Below, one piece after another: positions 8,295 to 17,111 of a stretch of DNA of 51,232 nucleotides. Location: the NCBI GenBank assembly GCA_027886905.1, contig JAPCJO010000008.1:1-51232 (forward strand), written 5' to 3'. The DNA comes from Nitrososphaerota archaeon. GTDB taxonomy: Archaea > Thermoproteota > Nitrososphaeria > Nitrososphaerales > Gagatemarchaeaceae. The position numbers and the translations under genes are program-made. The notes under the pieces are model-generated. The model was not told the origin of the DNA and did no database searches. It saw nothing but the letters and a program-made list of their open reading frames with translations. The number at the start of each line of letters is the position of its first letter. Positions within the stretch are counted from its first letter, which is position 1.

Positions 8295-10264
8295 CCGGAG
8301 GCCTCCCGTTCGGCCCGGTATTCGACGAAGGGCCTTATCGACTCGGGGTTCTTGAGCGAGCTCGCGCTCACCACCGCGGCCGGGTCGGCCCCCATGAGAA
8401 TCCGCTTCACGGGGACCTCGACCTTCTTTCCGCTCAGGGTCCGGGGGACCTCCTCGATCTGGACCACCTCGTCCGGGACGAACCTCGGCGAGAGGTCGGC
8501 CCCGACCTTCTGCCTTATCCTCTCACGCAGCCCGTCGTCGAGGACCAGTCCCATCCTGAGGACGACGAAGAGCGGCATGAAGCTCCTCCCGCCCGGGTAC
8601 TCGATGTCCACGATGAGCGAGTCCGCCACCTCGGGGACCGACTCCACCACGCCGTATATCTCGCTGGTCCCCGCCCTCACGCCCCGCCTCTTGATGGTCG
8701 CATCGGAGCGCCCGTAGATCACACACGAGCCGTCCCGGTCGATCCTGACCCAGTCGCCGTGCCTCCAAACCCCCTGGAACGTCGAGAAGTAGCTCTCCAG
8801 ATACCTCGAGCCGTCCTTGTCGCCCCAGAAGTAGAGAGGCATCGAAGGCATCGGCTGGGTTATCACGAGCTCCCCGACCTGGCCCATGACTGGCGCCCCG
8901 GATTCGTCGTACGCCGCGACCGCGGCCCCCAGGTACCTGCACTGGATCTTGCCCGACGCCACGGGCAGCGCGGCGTTCCCGCCCACGAACGCCGTGCAGA
9001 GGTCCGTGCCACCGCTGATGGACGCGACCCAGAGGTCGTCCTTCACGTTCGCGTAGAGCCACTCGAAGCTCGCCGGGGAGAGCGGGGACCCCGTCGAGCC
9101 GACCCCCCTGAGGCTCCTCAGGTCGCGCTGCCGTGGGTCGAACCTAGCCTTCGCCACGGCGTCGAAGTAGGCGGCGCTGGCCCCGAAGAACGTCGCCTTG
9201 GTCCGCTCGGCGAGGTCCCAAAGGGCGCCAGGGTCGGGGTGGAGCGGGTCCCCGTCGTAGAGCACCACCGCGCTCCCCAGCATCAGCGCTCCGACGAGGT
9301 AGTTCCACATCATCCAGCCCGCGGAGGTGTACCAGAACATGGTGTCGCCCCTCCTCACGTCGTTGTGGAGGGAAAGGGCCTTCAGGTGCTCGAGGAGCGT
9401 CCCGCCGTGGCCCTGGACGATAGGCTTCGGGAGGCCCGTCGTCCCGGAGGTGTAGAGCACCCAGAGGGGGTGGTCGAAGGGGACCTTGGCGAACTCGAGG
9501 GGGTCGCTCCTCTCCCCGAGCTCCACCCAGTCCTCCGCCCCCGCGACGCCCTCCTTCTCCCTCGTGTCGGTGACTATCGTCGTGTCGATGCTGGGTATGG
9601 ATGCCCTGACCTCCTCGGCGACACCCCGCCTGTCGAACCACCTCCCGCCGTAGCTGTAGCCCTCGACCCCGATGAAGACCTTGGGGGCGACCTGCGTGAA
9701 GCGGTCGATGACGCTGCGCGCTCCAAACTCGGGCGAGCAGCAAGACCACACTGCCCCCATGCTGGCAGAGGCAAGGAGTCCCACCACGGCCTCCGGGCAG
9801 TTCGGGAGGTACCCCGCCACCCTGTCGCCCGGCTTCACTCCTTCCTCCCTGAGGAAGGCGGCGAGCGCCGCGGTCTCTGCCTTCAGCTCGCCCCAGGTGA
9901 CGCTGGAGTCCTCTTCGCCTTCGGCCGCCACGATGAGCGCCACGTCGTCGTCGTACCTGTTCCTGAAGACGTGCTCCGCGTAGTTGAGCTGCGCCCCCTC
10001 GAACCACCTCGCCCCGGGCATCTTCCTCTCGGGAAGGACCGCTCGGTAGGGGGTGCTGGACCAGACCTCAAAGTACTCCCAGACGCTCTCCCAGAACTCC
10101 TCGACCTCATCGGTGGACCACTCCCATAGGGACGCGTAGCTCGGGAACGACCTTCCCGTCCTCTTCTCGAGCCACCGGGTGTACTTGGTGATGTTCGCGT
10201 CCTCGACCCCTTGCTTGGTCGGCGTCCAGAGCGTCTCGCCCTCCATCTCTAGCGCCTCACTCAT
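8291..10264 (-). CDS. Acetoacetyl-CoA synthetase
   Basis: An acyl-adenylate ligase of 657 residues, as usual for acetoacetate-CoA ligase. It activates acetoacetate (or a similar short beta-keto acid) with ATP and CoA. The N-terminal segment LWTPTKQGVEDANITKYTRW and the ARWFEGAQLNYAEHVFRN block are typical of AACS rather than acetyl-CoA synthetase. The phosphate loop YTSGTTGLPKPIVQGHGG, the motif SISGGTDLCTAFVGG and the C-terminal Lys in RTLSGKKVEVPVK are present. It is first in the DUF35 operon. Its presumed upstream partners, the thiolase-fold genes, are separated from it by an inserted endonuclease gene. Confidence 0.92.
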   Translation of the reverse strand: MSEALEMEGETLWTPTKQGVEDANITKYTRWLEKRTGRSFPSYASLWEWSTDEVEEFWESVWEYFEVWSSTPYRAVLPERKMPGARWFEGAQLNYAEHVFRNRYDDDVALIVAAEGEEDSSVTWGELKAETAALAAFLREEGVKPGDRVAGYLPNCPEAVVGLLASASMGAVWSCCSPEFGARSVIDRFTQVAPKVFIGVEGYSYGGRWFDRRGVAEEVRASIPSIDTTIVTDTREKEGVAGAEDWVELGERSDPLEFAKVPFDHPLWVLYTSGTTGLPKPIVQGHGGTLLEHLKALSLHNDVRRGDTMFWYTSAGWMMWNYLVGALMLGSAVVLYDGDPLHPDPGALWDLAERTKATFFGASAAYFDAVAKARFDPRQRDLRSLRGVGSTGSPLSPASFEWLYANVKDDLWVASISGGTDLCTAFVGGNAALPVASGKIQCRYLGAAVAAYDESGAPVMGQVGELVITQPMPSMPLYFWGDKDGSRYLESYFSTFQGVWRHGDWVRIDRDGSCVIYGRSDATIKRRGVRAGTSEIYGVVESVPEVADSLIVDIEYPGGRSFMPLFVVLRMGLVLDDGLRERIRQKVGADLSPRFVPDEVVQIEEVPRTLSGKKVEVPVKRILMGADPAAVVSASSLKNPESIRPFVEYRAEREASG

Positions 10265-10327
10265 GGATCATCCCGAGGGGTCGTGAAATCTCAACGGAGA
10301 GGGAATCTGTCATCCAGACTCTGGCGG

Positions 10328-10342
10328 ATTAGGAAGCCTAAT
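10328..10342. repeat. Perfect inverted repeat next to endonuclease gene
   Basis: ATTAGG, a 3-base AAG centre, then CCTAAT. It sits in the 80-base spacer between the divergent acetoacetyl-CoA synthetase and LAGLIDADG genes, just before the latter's GTG. It could be an operator for the HTH of the endonuclease or a small hairpin. Confidence 0.4.
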
Positions 10343-10344
10343 GG

Positions 10345-11337
10345 GTGGTTAAATCTTCTCGGAGAATTGCGCATCCGACATTGCGCAGTCCCCTGTCTCT
10401 CGCTGAAAGAGAGACGATATTCAAAGAGGTTTCTCGAATGAGGCAGTCCAATCCTGAGCTTGGCTCGTCGGCGCTGAGGCGCCTACTTTCGTCTCGTTTC
10501 AAGCAAATTCCTTCGAGGGAGACAATCAGGCGTTGGAAAATTGGTGAGACCGCGCCAATGACGAGCGTAAACGAATTCAACGCGGAACCATCGGAGGAAC
10601 TCAGTTTCTTCCTCGGGGCTTGGCTTGGGGATGGCTGGGGAGATGATGCCGATGGAGGAAAGAGGCTCTTGCTTAAAGTTAGATCATTGGACTTCGCGAA
10701 CGAGTTCGCCGACTCGGCGACCGCGATTCTGAACAAAAGAGAATCGTATTTCGCGAGAAGCATTGTGGATGAAAACGGTCAGTGGTATCAGGTGAAGGTG
10801 ACAAGTATTCTACTGTATGAGCTTGCAAATCGCCCGTTCGGGCAGCTTTCTGGTTATATCAAGCCACATCCTACTGGATTCCTTCGCGCCTTTTTCACGG
10901 CAGAGGGGAACCCCGCCGTCTCAGTCAATCGGAGTCGTGATTCACCTACTCTTGAGTTGACCGTCTGCGTCTCAAACACGGAGTTAGAATACGTTCAATA
11001 TGCCATGGGGTTGTTGATAGGGCTGGGTTATCATCCTACAAGGATGACAAGAGGAGGTCGACCAGGCGTCGAAAGAACAATTGGCAAATATTCCTTCACA
11101 ACCACCAAGACAGAGTGGCAATTCAGGATTGCGAGAATGGCAGAGATCGATACCTTCCTGAATCGAATCGGTTTTGCCGATTCAGCAAAGCAAGAGAAGA
11201 CCGAAACTGCCCAGAGTCTAATCAGGGAATATGGGCGTCATCGTGCTTCGGTCGCTTGGACCAAGATGTATGAGAAAACAGGGCGAAAGTGGCAGAAGAA
11301 ATCGACTGTCAATAATAGTCCTATCGGCGCAGGGTAA
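10345..11337 (+). CDS. Free-standing LAGLIDADG homing endonuclease with N-terminal HTH
   Basis: A predicted endonuclease of 330 residues with two LAGLIDADG-type helices: FFLGAWLGDGWG (about 88-99, acidic residue D96) and GFLRAFFTAEGN (178-189, E187). Before them, residues 18-70 form a helix-turn-helix-like domain ending SRETIRRW. The start may be GTG 10345, or TTG 10381, which lies 26-34 bases after a GTTAAATC box. The coding sequence is much more A/T-rich than its neighbours, a sign of transfer. It lies antisense to its surroundings, and its last bases overlap the end of the thiolase-like gene on the minus strand. I see no intron or intein host, so it is free-standing. Confidence 0.85.
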   Translation: MVKSSRRIAHPTLRSPLSLAERETIFKEVSRMRQSNPELGSSALRRLLSSRFKQIPSRETIRRWKIGETAPMTSVNEFNAEPSEELSFFLGAWLGDGWGDDADGGKRLLLKVRSLDFANEFADSATAILNKRESYFARSIVDENGQWYQVKVTSILLYELANRPFGQLSGYIKPHPTGFLRAFFTAEGNPAVSVNRSRDSPTLELTVCVSNTELEYVQYAMGLLIGLGYHPTRMTRGGRPGVERTIGKYSFTTTKTEWQFRIARMAEIDTFLNRIGFADSAKQEKTETAQSLIREYGRHRASVAWTKMYEKTGRKWQKKSTVNNSPIGAG

Positions 11338-12481
11338 TGACCGTGCCAACCTGGAGCAGATCTCCCCACCCTTGCGCGAGTCCTCTGTTCACCTCCTTTT
11401 TCACCTGCCTCTTCCCCGCCTCGCCTCTTAACTGCCAGAAGACCTCGCAGACCTTCATGAGGCCCGCGGCGGCGATGGGGTTCCCGACGCCCAGGAGCCC
11501 GCCCGAGGGGTTGATGGGGAAGTCCCCGTCCCTCTGCGTCACGCCGTCCCTCGTCATCCTGGGCGCGCCGCCCTTCTCAGCGAGCATCAGCCCCTCCATG
11601 TGGTGTAGCTCCTTGTAGTCGAACGGGTCGTAGACTTCGGCGAAGTCGAGGTCCTTCCGCGGGTCCTCTATCTTCGCCATCTTGTAGGCCATCCTCGCAG
11701 CGCGCTCGAGGTACTCGGGATAGCACAGGTCCCTGTTGGTCCAGTACTGGGTGTCCACGTTCCATCCCACGCCGTCTATCCAGATGGGGTCGTCGGTGTA
11801 CTTCCTCGCCACCTCTTCCGAGGCGAGCACCATCGCGCACGCGCCGTCCGAAGGTGGAGAGACGTCGAGGCGTTTCACAGGAGATACAATCTTCTCGCTC
11901 CTCATCACGTCGTCCACGGTTATCTTCGCGCCCAGCTGCGCGCAGGGGTGGTCGAGCGCGTTGAGCTTGTTCTTGACCGCCACGAGCGCGATGTCCTCCT
12001 CCTTTATCCCGTAGACGTGCATGTATCGCCTCATCTCGAGCGCGAATATCCAGAGCAGAGTCACCCCGAGCGGCCTCTCCAGCGTGTGGTCGAAGATGCT
12101 CCAGAACGCGTACTGCGGGTGCGGGTGGAGCGGCGACATCTTCTCCTCCGCGACGACCATGCAGGTGTCGAAGAGGCCCGAAGCCACGTGCCACCATCCG
12201 CCTATGGGCGAGAAGACCCCCGTCCCTCCGCCGACATACACCCGGCTCGTCGGCACCCCGATGCCCCCCGCGCCCTCGAGCAGGTACTCGCCTTTCATGT
12301 GGACGCCATCGAACGCGTCGGGTGCCGAGCCCACCACCACTGACTCGACGTCCTTCCTCTCCATCCCTGCTGCCTCTAGGGCCATCGCGCTCGCCTCGAA
12401 AGAGAGCTCCCTCCCGGTCTCCAGGAGCCTTCTCCGGAACAGCGTCATCCCAGCTCCGATCACCGCCACCCTGCGTCTCAT
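11321..12481 (-). CDS. Thiolase-fold protein lacking catalytic Cys (lipid-transfer/aldolase-like)
   Basis: A thiolase-superfamily protein of 386 residues of the SCP2-thiolase/Ltp type. Superfamily blocks are clear: RVAVIGAGMT, the DGACAMVLAS segment, and the C-terminal NPSGGLLGVGNPIAAAG. At the nucleophile position (YVGGGTGVFSP) there is Gly, not Cys, and the usual GHP is GNP, so both the Cys and His of thiolysis are missing. A YDPFDY segment corresponds to the tyrosine-bearing region of Ltp-type aldolases. The ATG at 12481 overlaps the upstream stop (ATGA). Thiolysis is unlikely; retro-aldol cleavage or a scaffolding role is inferred. The 3' end overlaps the endonuclease gene by 17 bases. 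Confidence 0.85.
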   Translation of the reverse strand: MRRRVAVIGAGMTLFRRRLLETGRELSFEASAMALEAAGMERKDVESVVVGSAPDAFDGVHMKGEYLLEGAGGIGVPTSRVYVGGGTGVFSPIGGWWHVASGLFDTCMVVAEEKMSPLHPHPQYAFWSIFDHTLERPLGVTLLWIFALEMRRYMHVYGIKEEDIALVAVKNKLNALDHPCAQLGAKITVDDVMRSEKIVSPVKRLDVSPPSDGACAMVLASEEVARKYTDDPIWIDGVGWNVDTQYWTNRDLCYPEYLERAARMAYKMAKIEDPRKDLDFAEVYDPFDYKELHHMEGLMLAEKGGAPRMTRDGVTQRDGDFPINPSGGLLGVGNPIAAAGLMKVCEVFWQLRGEAGKRQVKKEVNRGLAQGWGDLLQVGTVITLRR

Positions 12482-13620
12482 GGCGCTCCCACCGAGAGTA
12501 TCGCGACCCCGCCCGTCGCGGTCGGGACGCCCCTCCACGACTGCACCAGCGCGCTCCTCGCATGCCTCACCTGCCTCCTGCCTGCCTGACCCCTGAGCTG
12601 CAAGACCACCTCGTAGAGCCTGTGGAGCGCCGAGGCCTCGACGAGGTTCCCGACGGCCAGCGAGCCACCCGACGGGTTGAGCGCAGGCCTGCGCCCGCCG
12701 AGGATGGCCGAGACCTCCTCCTTGCCTAGGGCAAGCGACATGAGATGCTGCAGCAGCTTGAAGGAGTACGTGTCGTCGATCTCGATGAGGTCGAGCCCGC
12801 GCACCCCGCGCCTCAGCCCTGCCTGCTCGGCCGCGCGCTCGAACGAGTTGCGCGCGTACCCGGCGAAGGCCGCATCGCCGCCGTCATACCACGGGAGCGA
12901 GGAGCCCCAAGCCACTCCGTCGACGCTCACCACCTCCCTGTTGTTCCTCCTAGCCCATCGCTTCGAGGCGAGGACGACCGCGACCGCCGCGTCCGCGTAC
13001 GGGGCCTTGTCCGCCCTCCTAAGGGGCGAGGAGATCACCTCCGGCCTCGCGGATACGCCGCGCCTCCCCCTTGACCCGAAGCTCGCGAGCGGGTTCGTCG
13101 TCCCCCGCTTCCTAGAGTTCTCTATCACCACGTCGCAATCGGAGAGGTCAAGACCCGACCCCTCGAGGAACGCCCCCATCTCCAGCGCGGCCAGCGTATC
13201 GCTCCCCATCCCGAGGGGCCGCATCAGGGAGGGCTCCTGCGCGAGGTCCTCTACCGCCTCCTTGTCGAGGACGTCCGACGCCTTGCTGTGGGCCTCAAGT
13301 ACGACGACCTCCGCGACGCCCGACTCGATCTGCATCACCGCGTTCCCCAGGCCCGTTATCCCGTCCCCGGGGATGGTGCAGACCGGCCTCCCCGCCCCCC
13401 CGAGCTGATCCGGCACCATCTCGTCAGTGATGCTCCAGCCCTCCCAGAGGTCCTCGCTCGTGGTGATGAAAGAATCCACCTCCCTCCGGGGGTCTATCCC
13501 TGCGTCCCTGTACGCGAGCGCCGCGGCCTCGAACATCAGCTCCCGCGTTGAGATGCCCGGGAGCGCGGGCTTGAACCCCGCCGCCCCCACCCCGACTATG
13601 CCGACCGAGGCTCGCCTCAT
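12478..13620 (-). CDS. Thiolase-fold protein lacking catalytic Cys (paralogue)
   Basis: A second thiolase-fold protein, 380 residues. It opens with ASVGIVGVGAAGFKP, has STRELMFEAAALAYRDAGI and ends with NPSGGSLAVGNLVEASAL. The nucleophile region reads TIPGDGITGLGNA with no Cys, and the GHP motif is GNL, so canonical thiolase chemistry is not expected. A DDTYSF segment sits where Ltp-type aldolases carry a catalytic Tyr. It is the first gene of the minus-strand operon. The ATG at 13620 has AACTTATCTAT 24-34 bases upstream, and the gene is divergent from the TrmB-like regulator, which may control it. Confidence 0.85.
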   Translation of the reverse strand: MRRASVGIVGVGAAGFKPALPGISTRELMFEAAALAYRDAGIDPRREVDSFITTSEDLWEGWSITDEMVPDQLGGAGRPVCTIPGDGITGLGNAVMQIESGVAEVVVLEAHSKASDVLDKEAVEDLAQEPSLMRPLGMGSDTLAALEMGAFLEGSGLDLSDCDVVIENSRKRGTTNPLASFGSRGRRGVSARPEVISSPLRRADKAPYADAAVAVVLASKRWARRNNREVVSVDGVAWGSSLPWYDGGDAAFAGYARNSFERAAEQAGLRRGVRGLDLIEIDDTYSFKLLQHLMSLALGKEEVSAILGGRRPALNPSGGSLAVGNLVEASALHRLYEVVLQLRGQAGRRQVRHARSALVQSWRGVPTATGGVAILSVGAP

Positions 13621-13643
13621 GTAGCGCGCCGAAGGCCCGAACG

Positions 13644-13680
13644 ATAGATAAGTTTGGCTGCCCTCGGACCAATTAATTTA
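13644..13680. promoter_or_regulatory. Divergent promoters: thiolase-fold operon and TrmB-like gene
   Basis: AACTTATCTAT (13654 to 13644, minus) lies 24-34 bases before the ATG at 13620. AATTAATTTA (13671-13680, plus) lies 27-36 bases before the ATG at 13707. Both spacings suit leaderless transcripts. The 16 bases between them would be a natural site for the regulator encoded next door. Confidence 0.5.
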
Positions 13681-13706
13681 CCGGCACATTCTATCCCGCG
13701 CTGCCC

Positions 13707-14486
13707 ATGGAAGAGGTAGAGAGCGAGCTGCGCGACAAGTTCGGGCTCAACTCCTACGAAGCCAGGGGCTTCTTGGCGCTCGTGGCCGCGCCGATGAAGC
13801 CCAAGGATCTGGCGACCGCCGCCGACATCCCGATGCCGAGGATCTATGACACCCTCCGCGCCCTCGAGATGAAGGGCTTCATCCACCAGTCGGGGGAGCT
13901 CTACGTCGCCGAGTCGCCCAACGTCGCGCTCAAGACCTACCTCCTCGGCCACCAGAGGTCGTTCGAGAAGGCAAGGGAGTCCAAGGAGGCCTCAATGCAC
14001 CGGATAGTCGAGCTCCTCCAGCCGGTCGTCGCTTCCAAGGACGAGCTCTCCCAGGAGCCCGTCCTGCTCCGCGGGATCGACGCCATCGCCGGCAGGTTCT
14101 TCGAGATACTTAGCACGTCAAGCGACGTCACGCTTATGGTCAGGAAGGCGCTCAAGGTGAAGAGCGTCTTCAGCGAGTACCTGGAGGCCTTCCCCCTCTC
14201 CGGGAAGCGGATACGCCTCCTTCTGCCGTCCAAGCCCCCTATCAACGAGCGTGACGCGAGGCTCCTCTCCAGACTGAAGATAGAGACACGCTTCTACGAC
14301 CACCCGGTGCTCGACATGATGGTGGCGGACGAGCTCGACGTGGTGCTCGGCGTCCCGGAGAGGAGCAACGACGAGCCCTTCAGCGCGGTGGCGCTCTGGG
14401 TGAGGAACCCCTCGTTCGCGAGGTCGACGAGGGCGGCCATCGACGAGATCTGGGACGAGAGCTCGAAGCGCAAGGGGAAGGCCTAG
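13707..14486 (+). CDS. TrmB-family transcriptional regulator
   Basis: A regulator of 259 residues. The N-terminal winged helix (about 1-75) has the TrmB pattern: GLNSYEARGFLALV, then KPKDLATAADIPMPRIYDTLRALEMKGFI. A coiled linker follows (85-115) and a C-terminal effector domain of the TrmB/phospholipase-D-like type. It is divergent from the Cys-less thiolase operon and just upstream of AlkA, acyl-CoA dehydrogenase and ETF genes on the same strand, so it may sense an acyl or sugar-like ligand and control one or both sides. Ligand unknown. Confidence 0.85.
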   Translation: MEEVESELRDKFGLNSYEARGFLALVAAPMKPKDLATAADIPMPRIYDTLRALEMKGFIHQSGELYVAESPNVALKTYLLGHQRSFEKARESKEASMHRIVELLQPVVASKDELSQEPVLLRGIDAIAGRFFEILSTSSDVTLMVRKALKVKSVFSEYLEAFPLSGKRIRLLLPSKPPINERDARLLSRLKIETRFYDHPVLDMMVADELDVVLGVPERSNDEPFSAVALWVRNPSFARSTRAAIDEIWDESSKRKGKA

Positions 14487-14491
14487 GCGAG

Positions 14492-15139
14492 ATGCCCGGC
14501 TCGAAGGGGGAGGCGAAGTCGCTGGGCGACTCGCGGACCTTCAAGGCAGGCTACGCCCACATCAGGAAGAACGACGCCAAGCTTAGGCCTATCCTCGACG
14601 CCCGGGGCTTGCTTGAGTTCCACCCTCAGGGGGAGCCGTTTGAATCGCTCGTCGAGTCGATCCTCTCCCAGCAGGTCGCTGGGGCGGCGGCGTCAGCGAT
14701 AATCAAGAAGGTCAGGGCGCTCTTCCCCGACGGGGAGCTTGAGGCCAAGAGGATCCACCGCATCGACCCGAAGAAGCTCCGAGCCGCGGGTGCCTCGCCG
14801 CAGAAGCTGTCTTACCTGAAGGACCTCGCCGCGCGGGTGGTCGACGGCATGCTTGACCTCGAGGCCCTTGAGTCGATGCCTGACGGGAAGATAATGCAAG
14901 TCCTCGACGAGGTGAGGGGCATCGGGCCTTGGACTGTCCACATGTTCCTCATCTTCACCCTAGGCAGGCCGGACGTCCTCCCGGTGGACGACTACGGCAT
15001 CAAGACGAGCGTGCAGCGAATCTACGGCTTCGCCAACCCGCCGAAGAGTTCGGACATCGAGAAGGTCGCCGAGAGGTGGCACCCATACAGCACCGTGGCC
15101 TCCCTCTATCTGTGGCACTCGAGAGACAACGAAGGTTAA
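14492..15139 (+). CDS. alkA: DNA-3-methyladenine glycosylase II (HhH-GPD)
   Basis: An AlkA-type base excision glycosylase of 215 residues. The HhH-GPD domain spans most of the chain: SLVESILSQQVAGAAASAI, the hairpin EVRGIGPWTVHMFLIF, then the catalytic Asp in LPVDDYGIKTSVQR. No iron-sulfur Cys cluster follows, which fits AlkA rather than endonuclease III. It removes alkylated purines. It starts five bases after the TrmB-like stop, so they are probably co-transcribed although their roles are unrelated. Confidence 0.92.
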   Translation: MPGSKGEAKSLGDSRTFKAGYAHIRKNDAKLRPILDARGLLEFHPQGEPFESLVESILSQQVAGAAASAIIKKVRALFPDGELEAKRIHRIDPKKLRAAGASPQKLSYLKDLAARVVDGMLDLEALESMPDGKIMQVLDEVRGIGPWTVHMFLIFTLGRPDVLPVDDYGIKTSVQRIYGFANPPKSSDIEKVAERWHPYSTVASLYLWHSRDNEG

Positions 15140-15171
15140 ATGACCGGCCAGGCGGGTCCTGCAATGTCCTT

Positions 15172-16347
15172 TTGAAGATCTTCGGCGCCGAACAGGAGCG
15201 CACGCTGGGCTCGCTGTATGGGGCTGAGGCCGCCGAGGTCTACTCGGCCCTCCTCCGGAGCCTCTCGGTCGTCCTCGAGGAGGAGGTGGCGCCCCTCTCG
15301 CTCGCGCTGGACGAAGGGAAGGAGGGGATCTCAAGGCCTCGCCGCGTGCTCTTCGACCAGGGGCTGTGCAAGCTCCCGCACCCTGCCGAGTTTGGCGGGA
15401 TGGACATCCCCTTTGGGGTCTACGCCCTCGCAATGGAGCTCGCCGGCGCGGCAGACGCGAGCACCGCGATGAGCTTGGGGATACACAACACGGTCGCTGA
15501 CGCGGTCTCGAGGTTCGGGTCACCCGAGCAGAAGAAGCGGTTTCTCCCAGCCCTCCTCTCGGGGAAGAAGCTCGCCGCCTTCGCCCTCACGGAGCCAACG
15601 TCGGGCTCAGACGCGCGGGCGATGCACACCACGGCGGCGCGTGAGGGCAGGCACTATGTGATCGAGGGCTCCAAGATGTTCATCACCAACGCGGGCGAGG
15701 CCGACCTCTACCTTGTCTTCGCGGCGACGGGCGACGGGCACGGCGCCTTCCTCGTCGAGGGGACGAACCCGGGCCTGAAGGTCGGGAAGCCTTTGAAGGA
15801 GAAGCTCGGGATGCGCGCGTCCCACACCGCCGAGGTGAGGCTCGCAAAGTGCAAGGTCCCGGAGGACTCGCTGCTGGGGAAGGAGGGGGCGGGCTTCGAG
15901 CAGGCGAAGCAGCTCCTGGACTCCAGCCGCATCGTGATGGGGATGATCTGCGTCGGGATAGCGAGGGTGGCCTACGCTGAGGCCCTGGCCTACGCGAAGG
16001 GACGCGACCTCTTCGGGAAGAAGCTCTCCGACATGCAGCTCACTCGCGAGAAGGTCGCGAACGCCGCCATGGAGACGAACGCCTCCCGCCTCCTCTGCAT
16101 GCACGCCGCGAGGCTCAAGGAGTCGGGGAAGCCTTACTCCTCCGAGGCAGCCCAGGGCAAGGTGCTCGCGACCGAGTCTGCCGCGAGGACGTGCGACGCT
16201 GCGATCCAGCTCCTCGGGGGGTACGGGTACACGAGCGCGGACGTCCACAGGCACTGGAGGGACGCGCGGCTCCTCACCATAGGCGAGGGGGCCTCTGAAG
16301 TCCTTCGCCTCCTCATCGCCTCACAAGAGCTGGAGAAGGAGCCATGA
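15172..16347 (+). CDS. Acyl-CoA dehydrogenase
   Basis: An FAD-dependent acyl-CoA dehydrogenase of 391 residues. FAD/substrate motifs FALTEPTSGSDA and MFITNAGEADLY, the C-terminal helical domain and LLGGYGYTSADVHRHWRDAR are all present. The catalytic base is the Glu of TIGEGASEV. It introduces the alpha-beta double bond of acyl-CoA and passes electrons to ETF. The frame is open upstream as shadow of alkA; TTG 15172 is chosen because homology begins there and a GGTTAAAT box lies about 33-39 bases upstream. It overlaps etfB by ATGA, giving a clear acd-etfB-etfA operon. Confidence 0.93.
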   Translation: MKIFGAEQERTLGSLYGAEAAEVYSALLRSLSVVLEEEVAPLSLALDEGKEGISRPRRVLFDQGLCKLPHPAEFGGMDIPFGVYALAMELAGAADASTAMSLGIHNTVADAVSRFGSPEQKKRFLPALLSGKKLAAFALTEPTSGSDARAMHTTAAREGRHYVIEGSKMFITNAGEADLYLVFAATGDGHGAFLVEGTNPGLKVGKPLKEKLGMRASHTAEVRLAKCKVPEDSLLGKEGAGFEQAKQLLDSSRIVMGMICVGIARVAYAEALAYAKGRDLFGKKLSDMQLTREKVANAAMETNASRLLCMHAARLKESGKPYSSEAAQGKVLATESAARTCDAAIQLLGGYGYTSADVHRHWRDARLLTIGEGASEVLRLLIASQELEKEP

Positions 16348-17111
16348 ACATCGTAGTCCTGGTGAAGAGCGCGGTCGACGAGGCCGAGCTCAAGGCGGAC
16401 CAGTCGGGGCACCCGGTTCTCAAGGGCGCTGCGACGAAGATGAGCGCCTTCGACATGAACGGCGTCGAGGAGGCGGTCAAGCTGAAGGAAAAGAACGGCG
16501 GGACGGTAATAGTGCTCACCCTCGGGGGCCCGGAGGCGAAGAAGGCGATCAAGGAGGCCATGGCCATGGGAGGGACCAAGGCCGTCCACGTCCTGGCCGA
16601 GGCCGCGGACGCGCCCGACTCTCTCGGCACCGCGTACTGCCTCGCCCAGGCCATCAAGAGGATCGGGGCGGTGGACCTCGTGGTCAGCTCCGAGGGCGCC
16701 TCGGACACCTATCAGGGGGAGGTGGGCGCGATGGTCGCGGAGTTCCTCGACCTGCCGTTCATCGCATACGCAAAGAAGGTCGAGACCGACGGGGTGAAGG
16801 TCAGGTGCGAGCAGGGCCTCAGGGGGACGGTCAGGGTCCTCGAGGCAAGACTTCCCGCGGTCGTGTCGGTGGTGAGCGAAGCCAACGTGCCTCGCTACCC
16901 CACCCTGCTGCAGGTCATGGTCGCCGGGAAGAAGGCCATAGAGGACGTCCCGATAGCCTCCCTTAAGGGTCCGGACTACCCGGACACGGGGACGGTGGTC
17001 GTCGACGTCTCGGTCCAGTCGGCCAGCAGGAAGAGGGTCATCTTCGACGGGACGCCCGAGGAGGCGGCGAGGAAGCTCGCCGGCGCGTTGAAGCAGGAGG
17101 GCGTCCTTTGA
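16344..17111 (+). CDS. etfB: Electron transfer flavoprotein beta subunit
   Basis: ETF beta, 255 residues. It begins MNIVVLVKSAVDEAEL, has the typical DMNGVEEAVKLKE and VIVLTLGGPEAKKAIKEAMAMG segments, and a C-terminal loop that reaches to the dehydrogenase. It forms the AMP-binding half of the ETF dimer that accepts electrons from acyl-CoA dehydrogenase. ATGA overlap with the dehydrogenase upstream and TTGA overlap with etfA downstream show tight coupling. Confidence 0.94.
   Translation: MNIVVLVKSAVDEAELKADQSGHPVLKGAATKMSAFDMNGVEEAVKLKEKNGGTVIVLTLGGPEAKKAIKEAMAMGGTKAVHVLAEAADAPDSLGTAYCLAQAIKRIGAVDLVVSSEGASDTYQGEVGAMVAEFLDLPFIAYAKKVETDGVKVRCEQGLRGTVRVLEARLPAVVSVVSEANVPRYPTLLQVMVAGKKAIEDVPIASLKGPDYPDTGTVVVDVSVQSASRKRVIFDGTPEEAARKLAGALKQEGVL

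Noticed and set aside
10265-11337. The first LAGLIDADG gene as part of an intron or intein.
   Set aside because: Genes on both sides are intact and on the other strand; no split host frame or BHB flanks were found.
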